From MWCR01 sp049325475 (lineage in GTDB: Bacteria > Patescibacteriota > Patescibacteriia > 2-12-FULL-60-25), in contig JBMOLN010000007.1 of the NCBI GenBank assembly GCA_049325475.1, forward strand, positions 186,001 to 250,000: 64,000 nucleotides of DNA, read 5' to 3'. This document shows, piece by piece, positions 57,028 through 63,649 of the stretch. Position 1 is the stretch's first letter. Each line of letters opens with the position of its first letter. The translations under genes and the position numbers were made by a program. The notes below the pieces were generated by a model, which did not search any database, had not been told where the DNA came from, and saw only the letters and a list, made by a program, of their open reading frames with translations.

Positions 57028-58020
57028 ATGACTCGTGATTATAAAAGCTTAATTTTTTATCCGGCAGTCATAATCGGTTTTGCCGCCGTACTGTTTTTAG
57101 GAACGTCGCAAAGCGCCAATGCCGCCTGTACAGTCAAAGATTGGCCTTCCGGAACTTGCGGTTGTAATCTCATTCCCGAAGCCGATAAAAATCCCACAGA
57201 ATTTGAATTCCAAGCCGTCACCCAAGCCGAGGCTGATAATTTAAAAAAACAAGGCTATACTTGCGGCCCCGGTTACGGCGCTCCGGGCTATTGTTGCGGC
57301 CGCGGAAAATGGACCGCGGATTGCGGTTTGGGCTGGGTGGAAAAATACGGACCAAAAATTAATGAATATAAAAAGGTTGCTACCACAGAAGCTGCGAATT
57401 TAACTAAAGATGGTTGGACATGCGAAGAAAAAAAATACGGCGCAGGAGATAGTCAATCTTGTTGTTATAAAAAAACCGGCTCTTCGGGGGCCGCCACCTC
57501 AACCGGTTCCGGCAGCCCCACAATTTCGGGCAGTACAGCGCCTTGGAGCTATGGCAGCGGCAGCGGACTGAAGCTCGTGCAATGCACGCGCACCGGTGAT
57601 TGCACAATCCAAGATATTGTTCAGCAAGCGATTAACTTTGCCGGCTTCATTATGGGCCTTTCAGGTGCCTTGTTTTTAATCGCATTTGTCTGGGGCGGCG
57701 CCATGTACACTCTCTCCTTCGGCCGGGAAGCTTACGTCACCAAAGGCCGTGACGCCATGGTCAAATCCGCCATCGGTATCGTGTTCATCATGGCCGCCTG
57801 GACAATCGTTTGGTACGTAGCCCAATCATTGGGATACAGCGGCGGATCGGCTCCGTCGGGCAGCACGGGGAGCCCTACCGCCCAAACAAAAGTCTGCGGC
57901 CAAGGAGACGCGCCGGCATCCGATGGCTGGACATGTGTTGATGAAAAAGACGGTAAGGACTGTAAAACGGGTTATTGTAAAGGACAACCGACCAATATCA
58001 AATGTTGCTTGCCAAAATAA
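57028..58020 (+). CDS. T4SS-type pilin-like protein 1, cysteine-rich
   Basis: A 330-residue exported protein. Signal peptide (ALIF...VLFLGTSQSANA), then two cysteine-rich repeats (GTCGCNLIPEADKNP..., DGWTCEEKKYGAGDSQSCCYKK), a Ser/Gly linker, and the two-helix VirB2/TrbC-like core: INFAGFIMGLSGALFLIAFVWGGAMYTLSFG and DAMVKSAIGIVFIMAAWTIVWYVAQSLGY. A third cysteine-rich stretch ends the protein. The core G-G-A-M-Y loop with K-x-x-x-A pattern matches the other five genes that follow. It lies four bases after the binding lipoprotein stop. Role probably in a conjugation-type or host-contact pilus. Confidence 0.8.
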   Translation: MTRDYKSLIFYPAVIIGFAAVLFLGTSQSANAACTVKDWPSGTCGCNLIPEADKNPTEFEFQAVTQAEADNLKKQGYTCGPGYGAPGYCCGRGKWTADCGLGWVEKYGPKINEYKKVATTEAANLTKDGWTCEEKKYGAGDSQSCCYKKTGSSGAATSTGSGSPTISGSTAPWSYGSGSGLKLVQCTRTGDCTIQDIVQQAINFAGFIMGLSGALFLIAFVWGGAMYTLSFGREAYVTKGRDAMVKSAIGIVFIMAAWTIVWYVAQSLGYSGGSAPSGSTGSPTAQTKVCGQGDAPASDGWTCVDEKDGKDCKTGYCKGQPTNIKCCLPK

Positions 58021-58026
58021 TATATG

Positions 58027-58086
58027 TTTTGTTCATGTCCAAAATCAGTTTGGTATTTAGCTCAATCATTGGGTCATGGAGGATAA
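58027..58086 (+). pseudogene. Remnant of a pilin C-terminus
   Basis: 58045-58086 reads SVWYLAQSLGHGG-stop, against IVWYVAQSLGYSGG in the preceding gene (57806-57847). The bases before it (GTTCATGTCC) also match the parent (GTGTTCATCATGGCC) but one base out of frame. A worn fragment from a lost tandem copy. Confidence 0.65.
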
Positions 58087-58090
58087 AATT

Positions 58091-58999
58091 ATGAATATTT
58101 TTTTACAAAAGTACCATCCGCTAAAATTAGTCAGCATCATCGGAATCGCTGTATTGTTATTTTTGAGCACATCTGTAATTGCCGGCGCCCAGCAAAAATG
58201 CGGACCCGACGAGGCGATTGAAACCGGGGATACTTATCAATGCACGGAAAATGAAGATGCTTGTAAAAAATTAGGCGGAACCGTCTATAAAGAAGTTGGT
58301 AAAACATCTTGTCCATTATATGCTCCCGGAAAAGGCATTGGCGCAACACCTTGCTGCGCCATACCAAAACCCAAAGAAGGAGCCACATCAACCAATTCGT
58401 CAGGAACTCCCGGCAAAACTTACACTCTGGCCAATCCCATAGGAACAAGTGATTTAACAGTAATTGCCGGCCGGGTCATTAAAGCCTTTTTGGGCATAGT
58501 CGGCGCATTGGCATTACTCGCTTTTGTCTATGGCGGTATTCTCTACCTCACCGCCGGCGGGTCCGACAGGACAACTAAAGCCCAAAACACCATCAAATAC
58601 GCTGCGCTGGGAATCATAATCATTATGTTCTCCTATACGCTTACCAGTATTTTTATTAACGCTTGGACATCCAATCCCGTACCCGAAGCTCCGGTTCAGG
58701 GCCTGCGCGCTCCGGGCGAAGAAGATACTCAAGCCCAGCAGGAAGTGACTACGTTGGAAGAGCAGAATCAAGCCGCCGCCGAACAAACCGCAGCTCAAAA
58801 AAAACAAGCGGCCGAAGCCGCCGCCGAAGCCAAAAAGAAACAAAATACCTGCGATACGTTCAGACCCGGCTACTCCTGCAAAACTTCATATTCCAACGGC
58901 TGCTATACATCCGGTGTGTCCGGATCGCTTTGCGCGGGCAGTATCTATCAAAATCCTTCGCTTGGCTCGCCGGAAGTTAAAGTCTGGTGCTGTCCATAA
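58091..58999 (+). CDS. T4SS-type pilin-like protein 2, cysteine-rich
   Basis: A 302-residue exported protein: signal peptide (LVSIIGIAVLLFLSTSVIAGA), N-terminal cysteines (QKCGPDEAIETGDTYQCTE), two-helix core VIKAFLGIVGALALLAFVYGGILYLTAGGSDRTTKAQNTI and AALGIIIIMFSYTLTSIFINAW, then a Gln/Glu/Ala coiled coil (~205-255), and a final cysteine-rich module (CDTFRPGYSCKTSYSNGC...VKVWCCP). GGAGG lies eight bases before ATG 58091; ATG 58076 is in-frame but lies in the remnant. Same family as its neighbours. Confidence 0.8.
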   Translation: MNIFLQKYHPLKLVSIIGIAVLLFLSTSVIAGAQQKCGPDEAIETGDTYQCTENEDACKKLGGTVYKEVGKTSCPLYAPGKGIGATPCCAIPKPKEGATSTNSSGTPGKTYTLANPIGTSDLTVIAGRVIKAFLGIVGALALLAFVYGGILYLTAGGSDRTTKAQNTIKYAALGIIIIMFSYTLTSIFINAWTSNPVPEAPVQGLRAPGEEDTQAQQEVTTLEEQNQAAAEQTAAQKKQAAEAAAEAKKKQNTCDTFRPGYSCKTSYSNGCYTSGVSGSLCAGSIYQNPSLGSPEVKVWCCP

Positions 59000-59018
59000 T
59001 CAAAGGCGGGCTTAATTT

Positions 59019-59807
59019 ATGCTGAAAAAAATCTACAAATTGCCAATATTGTTAATCACGATGTTCGTCTGCATCGTCACGATCGGTTTTAATCCCAAAA
59101 CCGTCTTTGCTCTTTATCAGGGCACCATAGAAAGCGGCAGCTTGGTTGAGTGCAAATCGCCTTCACAATGCCATCAGTCAGTTTGTCCGCAAGGAACCGT
59201 TAAAGATATCGTTGCCGGCTGTGTTGCCTATGGCTTTCTTTGCTGCAAGCCGGAACAACAACAGCCACAGCAGGCAACCCCGGAAAATGACTGTATGGGA
59301 TTTTGCGTTCCGCCGTCGCTTTGCGAGCCGGGTTCTTGGCCCGCTCCGGCGCTAAGCGATCCAAGCTCGGACGGTTCGTGTGAAGCTGTTCCCAACGCGG
59401 TCTGCTGCGGCGTGCAAATTGTGACGCCCCAAGGCGGTTCCCCAACCGAACCCGAGGCTGGTACCGGGACTGCGGCGGGAGCCTCTGATGAAAACCTAAG
59501 CTCGGCTGCCGACACCTGCACCGAACCCGGAACCGGTTTGCGCTTTCCTTGTCCGCTCGGAGGCGGTACAACCATACCCCAAATTATCGGCCGCATCCTT
59601 TATTGGATGGTGGGAGTTTCCGGCTCTTTATTGCTTCTTATGTTTGTGTACGGGGGCGCTATGTTCATCTTGGCCGGAGACAGCTCGGAAAAAGCCGGCA
59701 AAGCGCAAAAAATTCTGACCAATGCTTTAATCGGTTTGGTAATTATTCTCGGATCGTACCTGGCTTTGAATTATGTAATTTCCGGCTTGGCGGGCGCCGC
59801 GTCCTAA
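59019..59807 (+). CDS. T4SS-type pilin-like protein 3, cysteine-rich
   Basis: A 262-residue exported protein: N-terminal helix (LPILLITMFVCIVTIGF), cysteine-rich module (SLVECKSPSQCHQSVCPQGTV, CVAYGFLCCKPEQQQPQQ) and the C-terminal two-helix core IIGRILYWMVGVSGSLLLLMFVYGGAMFILAGDSSEKAGKAQKIL plus ALIGLVIILGSYLALNYVISGLAG. Here the core ends the protein. Spacing of 20 bases from the previous gene; terminator follows, so genes 55591-59807 form one operon. Confidence 0.82.
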   Translation: MLKKIYKLPILLITMFVCIVTIGFNPKTVFALYQGTIESGSLVECKSPSQCHQSVCPQGTVKDIVAGCVAYGFLCCKPEQQQPQQATPENDCMGFCVPPSLCEPGSWPAPALSDPSSDGSCEAVPNAVCCGVQIVTPQGGSPTEPEAGTGTAAGASDENLSSAADTCTEPGTGLRFPCPLGGGTTIPQIIGRILYWMVGVSGSLLLLMFVYGGAMFILAGDSSEKAGKAQKILTNALIGLVIILGSYLALNYVISGLAGAAS

Positions 59808-59825
59808 ACAAATTTTGTTCATTGT

Positions 59826-59852
59826 AAAAGACGCTTAAACTGCGTCTTTTTA
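59826..59852 (+). terminator. Terminator after pilin 3
   Basis: AAAAGACGC / GCGTCTTTT stem with loop TTAAACT, T-run follows. Confidence 0.88.
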
Positions 59853-59888
59853 AAATATTTTTTGTAAAAATCAGGTGTGGATGTTTTT

Positions 59889-59920
59889 CTCGACGCTGAA
59901 ATGAGTAACTGATATAATAT
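59889..59920 (+). promoter_or_regulatory. Promoter of the second pilin group
   Basis: TATAAT in a TGATATAATATG context at about 59914; CTCGAC 18 bases upstream is a possible weak -35. Confidence 0.5.
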
Positions 59921-59953
59921 GTTTAATTACATGAAGAAAGGAGGTGTACGCAA

Positions 59954-60346
59954 ATGAAAATCACAAAACAAATAACTGCAATCGCAATCGCATTGGCAAT
60001 TTTATTGCCGGCCGCCGCTGTCTTGGCGCAAAAACCCGCTTTAACGGCAAATACTTTGGGTGTAGGCGCCCTTGACGAACAAATCGCATTATCAGGAGGC
60101 GAAGGAAGCGATTTGCGCGCAACAGTCGCCAACATTATCAATGTCGCTCTCGGTTTCTTGGGCATTATAGCTGTAATTATTGTTCTTATCGGTGGATTTA
60201 AATATATGATTGCCGGCGGTGACGAAAGCAAAACCAAGGAAGCCCGCGGCTGGATTATTTCCGGTATCATCGGTTTGGCCATCATTCTTTCAGGATGGGC
60301 AATAACCAGCTTTGTCATCAGTCAGTTGATCACTGCTACACAATAA
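59954..60346 (+). CDS. T4SS-type pilin 4 (minimal form)
   Basis: A 130-residue pilin: signal peptide (ITAIAIALAILLPAAAVLA, cut after VLA), short acidic lead, then the two-helix core VANIINVALGFLGIIAVIIVLIGGFKYMIAGGDESKTKEARGWI and SGIIGLAIILSGWAITSFVISQLITATQ. This is the plain VirB2-like form with no cysteine modules. AAAGGAGGTG lies nine bases before ATG 59954, the strongest ribosome site of the array, which fits a major pilin. The start of a three-gene operon. Confidence 0.88.
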   Translation: MKITKQITAIAIALAILLPAAAVLAQKPALTANTLGVGALDEQIALSGGEGSDLRATVANIINVALGFLGIIAVIIVLIGGFKYMIAGGDESKTKEARGWIISGIIGLAIILSGWAITSFVISQLITATQ

Positions 60347-60373
60347 ACTTATTCTTACGCTTACGAGATTCGT

Positions 60374-60859
60374 ATGGCATATTCATCACTACACTCCAAA
60401 ATTACCGCACTCGCCAAACATCAAGGCCTGATTTACAAAACAACCATCTTGGCTTTGAGCTTGGTAATGCTTTTTGCCTTTGCCGGGCAAACCCAGGCGG
60501 CTTTCGGCGATAATATCAAATCCGGCTTAACAACAGCCGCAAGTACTGCGGAATTATCCCCGGGCGGCGAGCCGACTGATCCGGCTATTATTATCGGCCG
60601 CATCATCAACGTCGCATTAGGGCTCATTGGAGTATTATTGCTGGTCTATCTCATCTACGGAGGTTTCCTCTGGATGACTGCCGGCGGTTCTGATGAACGT
60701 GTCAAGAAAGCGCAAACCATGATTAAAAACGCTCTTGTGGGTATTATAGTCATAGTCATGGCCGCTTCCATTGCCAATTGGGTGGTAGATCAACTGATTT
60801 TTGCGGTCGGCGGCGGAACCGCCGGCGGACAAGCTTCGCCGCCCGTTCCAACTCCATAA
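60374..60859 (+). CDS. T4SS-type pilin 5
   Basis: A 161-residue exported pilin: signal region TTILALSLVMLFAFAGQTQAA, core IINVALGLIGVLLLVYLIYGGFLWMTAGGSDERVKKAQTMIKNA and LVGIIVIVMAASIANWVVDQLIF, then a short Gly/Pro tail. The loop AGGSDERVKKAQTMIKNA is nearly the same as in pilin 6 (AGGSDENVKKAQTMIKNA). ATG 60374 lacks a Shine-Dalgarno but is 28 bases from pilin 4 in the same transcript. Confidence 0.87.
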   Translation: MAYSSLHSKITALAKHQGLIYKTTILALSLVMLFAFAGQTQAAFGDNIKSGLTTAASTAELSPGGEPTDPAIIIGRIINVALGLIGVLLLVYLIYGGFLWMTAGGSDERVKKAQTMIKNALVGIIVIVMAASIANWVVDQLIFAVGGGTAGGQASPPVPTP

Positions 60860-60893
60860 CGAATCTTAACGCTTGGACTAAGTTAGAAATATT

Positions 60894-61280
60894 ATGAAAA
60901 AATTTCTTAAAACCTGTTATTATACTGCAGCATCAACTGCATTGGCCATGCCCGGCATTGCTTTTGCGCAAGACAATCCATTCGAGCGAGCTCAATCATC
61001 AGTAGGTACAGTCACAGAAAGTGCCGGAGTGGGCCAACAGCAAACTCTGGAGCAAATGATTGGCAATATTATCAATATTGCTTTAGGTTTCATCGGTATC
61101 TTGCTTTTGATCTACATTCTTTACGCCGGTTTCCTCTGGATGACAGCCGGCGGTTCGGATGAAAATGTCAAAAAAGCGCAAACCATGATCAAAAATGCTG
61201 TCATTGGTCTGCTTATAGTTGTAGCTGCATTCGCGATTTCCAATTTCGTACTTGGATCGCTAATCAATGTTACGCAATAA
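60894..61280 (+). CDS. T4SS-type pilin 6
   Basis: A 128-residue pilin: signal peptide ending GIAFA, then QDNPFERAQSS, core IINIALGFIGILLLIYILYAGFLWMTAGGSDENVKKAQ and NAVIGLLIVVAAFAISNFVLGSLINVTQ. The closest paralogue of pilin 5 within the array. Ends the three-gene operon; terminator 20 bases later. Machinery genes of a type IV system (VirB4, VirB6, VirD4) are not in the window. Confidence 0.88.
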   Translation: MKKFLKTCYYTAASTALAMPGIAFAQDNPFERAQSSVGTVTESAGVGQQQTLEQMIGNIINIALGFIGILLLIYILYAGFLWMTAGGSDENVKKAQTMIKNAVIGLLIVVAAFAISNFVLGSLINVTQ

Positions 61281-61300
61281 ACTCTCTGCGCAGGGAGAAT

Positions 61301-61326
61301 AAAAAATCCGCTGGAGCGGATTTTTT
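61301..61326 (+). terminator. Terminator of the pilin 4-6 operon
   Basis: AAAAAATCCGC-TGGA-GCGGATTTTTT, perfect and followed by further T. Confidence 0.92.
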
Positions 61327-61422
61327 ATTATTGCCGAATCCCCCGTCCCTCTATCCGTCCCTCATTTAAAAATATCGCGGGAGACCTTTCCACCATGGCA
61401 ACAAGGGAAAGGAATTTATAAA

Positions 61423-61541
61423 ATGCATTATGCACTATGCACTATTCACTATGCATTATACATTCTGCTTCGTCCGTTGTACGTTGCACGTGGTACGTGG
61501 TACTGGGTATATTGTACGATGTACGACGTACGATGTACGAT
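61423..61541 (+). repeat. Two long 7-bp-period tracts (ATGCACT; GTACGAT)
   Basis: 61423-61464: six 7-mers from ATGCATT to ATACATT. 61479-61541: nine 7-mers GTACGTT ... GTACGAT without a phase break, ending six bases before ATG 61548. The longest array in the window. Confidence 0.92.
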
Positions 61542-61547
61542 AAGCTC

Positions 61548-63197
61548 ATGAAGGATTTAACTATCTTTTTTGCACTGGGCTTGCTATTCTCCGTTTGGTT
61601 CACCATCCTCACCCCGGCTGACCGTTTTGCCGATCCTGATGCTTTTTATCACATAACCATGGCTCGTCTTATCACCGAGCATGGTCCGGTTACGCAATTC
61701 CCTTGGCTGGACATGACCACGCTTGGTGATCATTTTGCTGACCAGCATTTTTTATTCCATGTCTTGCAAATTCCTTTTTTATACTTCCTTGATCCTCTTA
61801 CTGCGGCTCGCATCTCCTCCATCGTCTTCGCCGTTATTTGCATGCTCGGCATTTCATTCGTCTTTTACAAACTCCGCGTCAAACTCTTTTGGCTCTGGCC
61901 AATCCTGCTTGCTTTCAGCCAGCCGTTTTGCACCCGCCTCATCCAGGGCAAAGCCTCCCCGCTCGCCATCCTCTTCTACCTCCTCGGCCTCTCAATTGTG
62001 CTTATACATCTGCCAGATTCCAGATTCCAGATTCCAGATTCTAAACTTAGATTGGTCTTAATATTCTTCGTTAGTCTATTTTACAGTTTGTCCCACGGGG
62101 GCTGGATCCTTCTCCCCATCTCCATCCTCACCCTCCTCCTCACCGACTTAGTCTACGCAAAGTTTATTTGCAAAACTGCTAAATTCCAGATTCTAAATTC
62201 TAAATTCTTTTGTTTAATCGCCTCATTAAGCGGTATCGCCATCGGCTTAGCAATCCACCCCGGCAGAAATGATTTATTATCGTTATTGTGGATCCAGATC
62301 GCGCAAATCGCCATTGCAACACCCCGCATTCTCCGTCTCGGCGCAGAGTGGAACTCTGTTTGGGGCGGCGACATCATCGGCCTTTTTGCTGTCTTCCTCC
62401 CCATCCTCCTCCTCGCCCTCGTCGGATTCTTTCTCTCCCCCGACTTCCGACGTATAGACGTATCGACTTCCGACGCAAAATACCAAATACGCCTGCCCCC
62501 CGAAGCATCAGCGAAGGAGGGAAATACCAAATACGATCTAAGAATTTTGTCTTCTCTCGGTCTTTTGCTCGTAATACTCTTTGCCGCCTCAGTTAAAAAC
62601 ATCCGTTTCGCCGAATACTTCCAACCCGTTCTGGCTCTCTGGGTCGCTCTGCTCGCATCTCAAGTCGACTGGAAAAAATACATCAAACTTTTCCAGACTT
62701 CAGCAACCATCATCGGCAGATCCTGGCTTCCTGCATTAATCGTCTTTTGCGTCTTCATCCTGATTCCGCTTAACATAACCCGCGCTTACTCATCCATGCA
62801 CTTTTCCAAAAGATTTTTAAACGACCAATATCAAATTCCCCTGCAAGCCATCTCCGCAATCGCCGAGCCGGGCGCGCGCATCTATCATTCCATGTGGGAT
62901 GAATTTCCCATCCTCTTTTATCAAAATCAAAACTTTAAATACGTTTCCGGATTGGACCCCACATTTTTATACAAAAAAGATTCCGACCTTGCACTCGATT
63001 ATCAAGACCTTGTCTTTAACCGTGCTTCATCAACTCAAGATGAGGCTTGGAGTTTAATCCACGATCGCATCACTGCAGACTTCGTCATCATTGATCACGA
63101 ACGCTGGCCGGATTTAAATAACCTAATCGCCTCCGACCCGCGCTACCTCAACCTCGCCTCGGGCAACGGCGCCACAGCTTATCAGGTTCTTGAATAA
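61548..63197 (+). CDS. Polytopic membrane protein, glycosyltransferase C/ArnT-like
   Basis: A 549-residue protein with about 10-11 membrane helices in the N-terminal two thirds and a soluble C-terminal part. An acidic motif in the first outer loop, TPADRFADPDAFYHITMARLI, followed by HFADQHFLFHVLQIPF, suits a GT-C-fold glycosyltransferase or oligosaccharyltransferase-like enzyme using a lipid-linked sugar; assignment is by pattern only. Start set at ATG 61548 (MKDLTIFFALGLLF); the open frame from 61437 is repeat DNA. Three places inside hold repeat-derived, in-frame peptides: PDSRFQIPDSKLR (62013), FQILNSKFF (62186) and RRIDVSTSDAKYQIRLPPEASAKEG (62440-62532, split here by the rule on length). 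All lie in loops. Confidence 0.7.
   Translation: MKDLTIFFALGLLFSVWFTILTPADRFADPDAFYHITMARLITEHGPVTQFPWLDMTTLGDHFADQHFLFHVLQIPFLYFLDPLTAARISSIVFAVICMLGISFVFYKLRVKLFWLWPILLAFSQPFCTRLIQGKASPLAILFYLLGLSIVLIHLPDSRFQIPDSKLRLVLIFFVSLFYSLSHGGWILLPISILTLLLTDLVYAKFICKTAKFQILNSKFFCLIASLSGIAIGLAIHPGRNDLLSLLWIQIAQIAIATPRILRLGAEWNSVWGGDIIGLFAVFLPILLLALVGFFLSPDFRRIDVSTSDAKYQIRLPPEASAKEGNTKYDLRILSSLGLLLVILFAASVKNIRFAEYFQPVLALWVALLASQVDWKKYIKLFQTSATIIGRSWLPALIVFCVFILIPLNITRAYSSMHFSKRFLNDQYQIPLQAISAIAEPGARIYHSMWDEFPILFYQNQNFKYVSGLDPTFLYKKDSDLALDYQDLVFNRASSTQDEAWSLIHDRITADFVIIDHERWPDLNNLIASDPRYLNLASGNGATAYQVLE
62013..62047 (+). repeat. 7-bp-period tract inside a coding sequence (CCAGATT)
   Basis: CCAGATT four times in perfect phase plus CTAAACT, within the membrane protein gene and in-frame. 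Confidence 0.92.
62186..62206 (+). repeat. 7-bp-period tract inside a coding sequence (CTAAATT)
   Basis: CCAGATT, CTAAATT, CTAAATT in phase, in-frame. Confidence 0.85.
62440..62532 (+). repeat. Repeat block inside a coding sequence
   Basis: GACTTCC/GACGTAT words, AAATACCAAATACG twice, and the hairpin CCCCGAAGC/GCGAAGGAGGG, all in-frame in the membrane protein gene. Confidence 0.75.
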
Positions 63198-63202
63198 TAA
63201 AA

Positions 63203-63238
63203 TACCCCCTCTTGGATTAAGAGGGGGAGGGGGGAGTT
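63203..63238. repeat. CCCCCTCTT / AAGAGGGGG hairpin with AGGGGGGAGTT tail
   Basis: Near-copy of the element at 22786, placed directly after the membrane protein stop. Confidence 0.75.
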
Positions 63239-63312
63239 ATATTCTGTCAAACAATTAACAAATTAACTTTTGGCTAAGTATAAAATAAATATCGAGCTCT
63301 GCTCGGTCCTCC

Positions 63313-63347
63313 ATTCTTAATTCTTAATTCTTAATTTTTCATTAGAG
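63313..63347 (+). repeat. 7-bp-period tract (ATTCTTA)
   Basis: ATTCTTA three times in perfect phase, then ATTTTTC, ATTAGAG. Confidence 0.85.
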
Positions 63348-63355
63348 TAAAATGG

Positions 63356-63384
63356 TTGACATTTTGCGAAAATTGTGCTATATT
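63356..63384 (+). promoter_or_regulatory. Promoter of the PFLTDTAGSL pair
   Basis: TTGACA, 17 bp, TATATT: near-consensus, with TGTGC before the -10. Confidence 0.85.
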
Positions 63385-63392
63385 TACACATT

Positions 63393-63453
63393 CTTTTTAG
63401 GCTTGTAGCTTGAAAAGAAGGACCTCGAAAACTCAAACAACAACCCTAAAAAG
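63393..63453 (+). promoter_or_regulatory. Leader inverted repeat
   Basis: CTTTTTAGG (63393-63401) is perfectly complementary to CCTAAAAAG (63445-63453), which overlaps the start of the ribosome site AAGAGGT. It could limit access to the first gene. Confidence 0.5.
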
Positions 63454-63462
63454 AGGTATAAG

Positions 63463-63639
63463 ATGTCGAAAGACAAGAAACCCGGATCCGAGCTTTCCAA
63501 GATCAGCCCGTTTCTCACCGATACGGCTGGTTCGTTGGTAGCGCATGTTGTCAACGATTTCCGTAAGGGTGAGTTGGATCTCCTTTTCAAAAAGGGAGGC
63601 AAGCAGCTCACTCCGGAAGAAATGAAAAAACTCAACTAG
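63463..63639 (+). CDS. Small PFLTDTAGSL-motif protein 1
   Basis: A 58-residue protein, MSKDKKPGSELSKISPFLTD followed by TAGSLVAHVVNDFRKGELD and ending LTPEEMKKLN. AAGAGGT is six bases upstream of the ATG and a near-consensus promoter precedes it. The next gene encodes a longer protein sharing PFLTDTAGSLxAHxxxDFxxGxL and LTxEE at the same spacing, which confirms that this short frame is real. No family recognised; no signal peptide or membrane helix. Confidence 0.75.
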   Translation: MSKDKKPGSELSKISPFLTDTAGSLVAHVVNDFRKGELDLLFKKGGKQLTPEEMKKLN

Positions 63640-63649
63640 GAGTTCTGAA

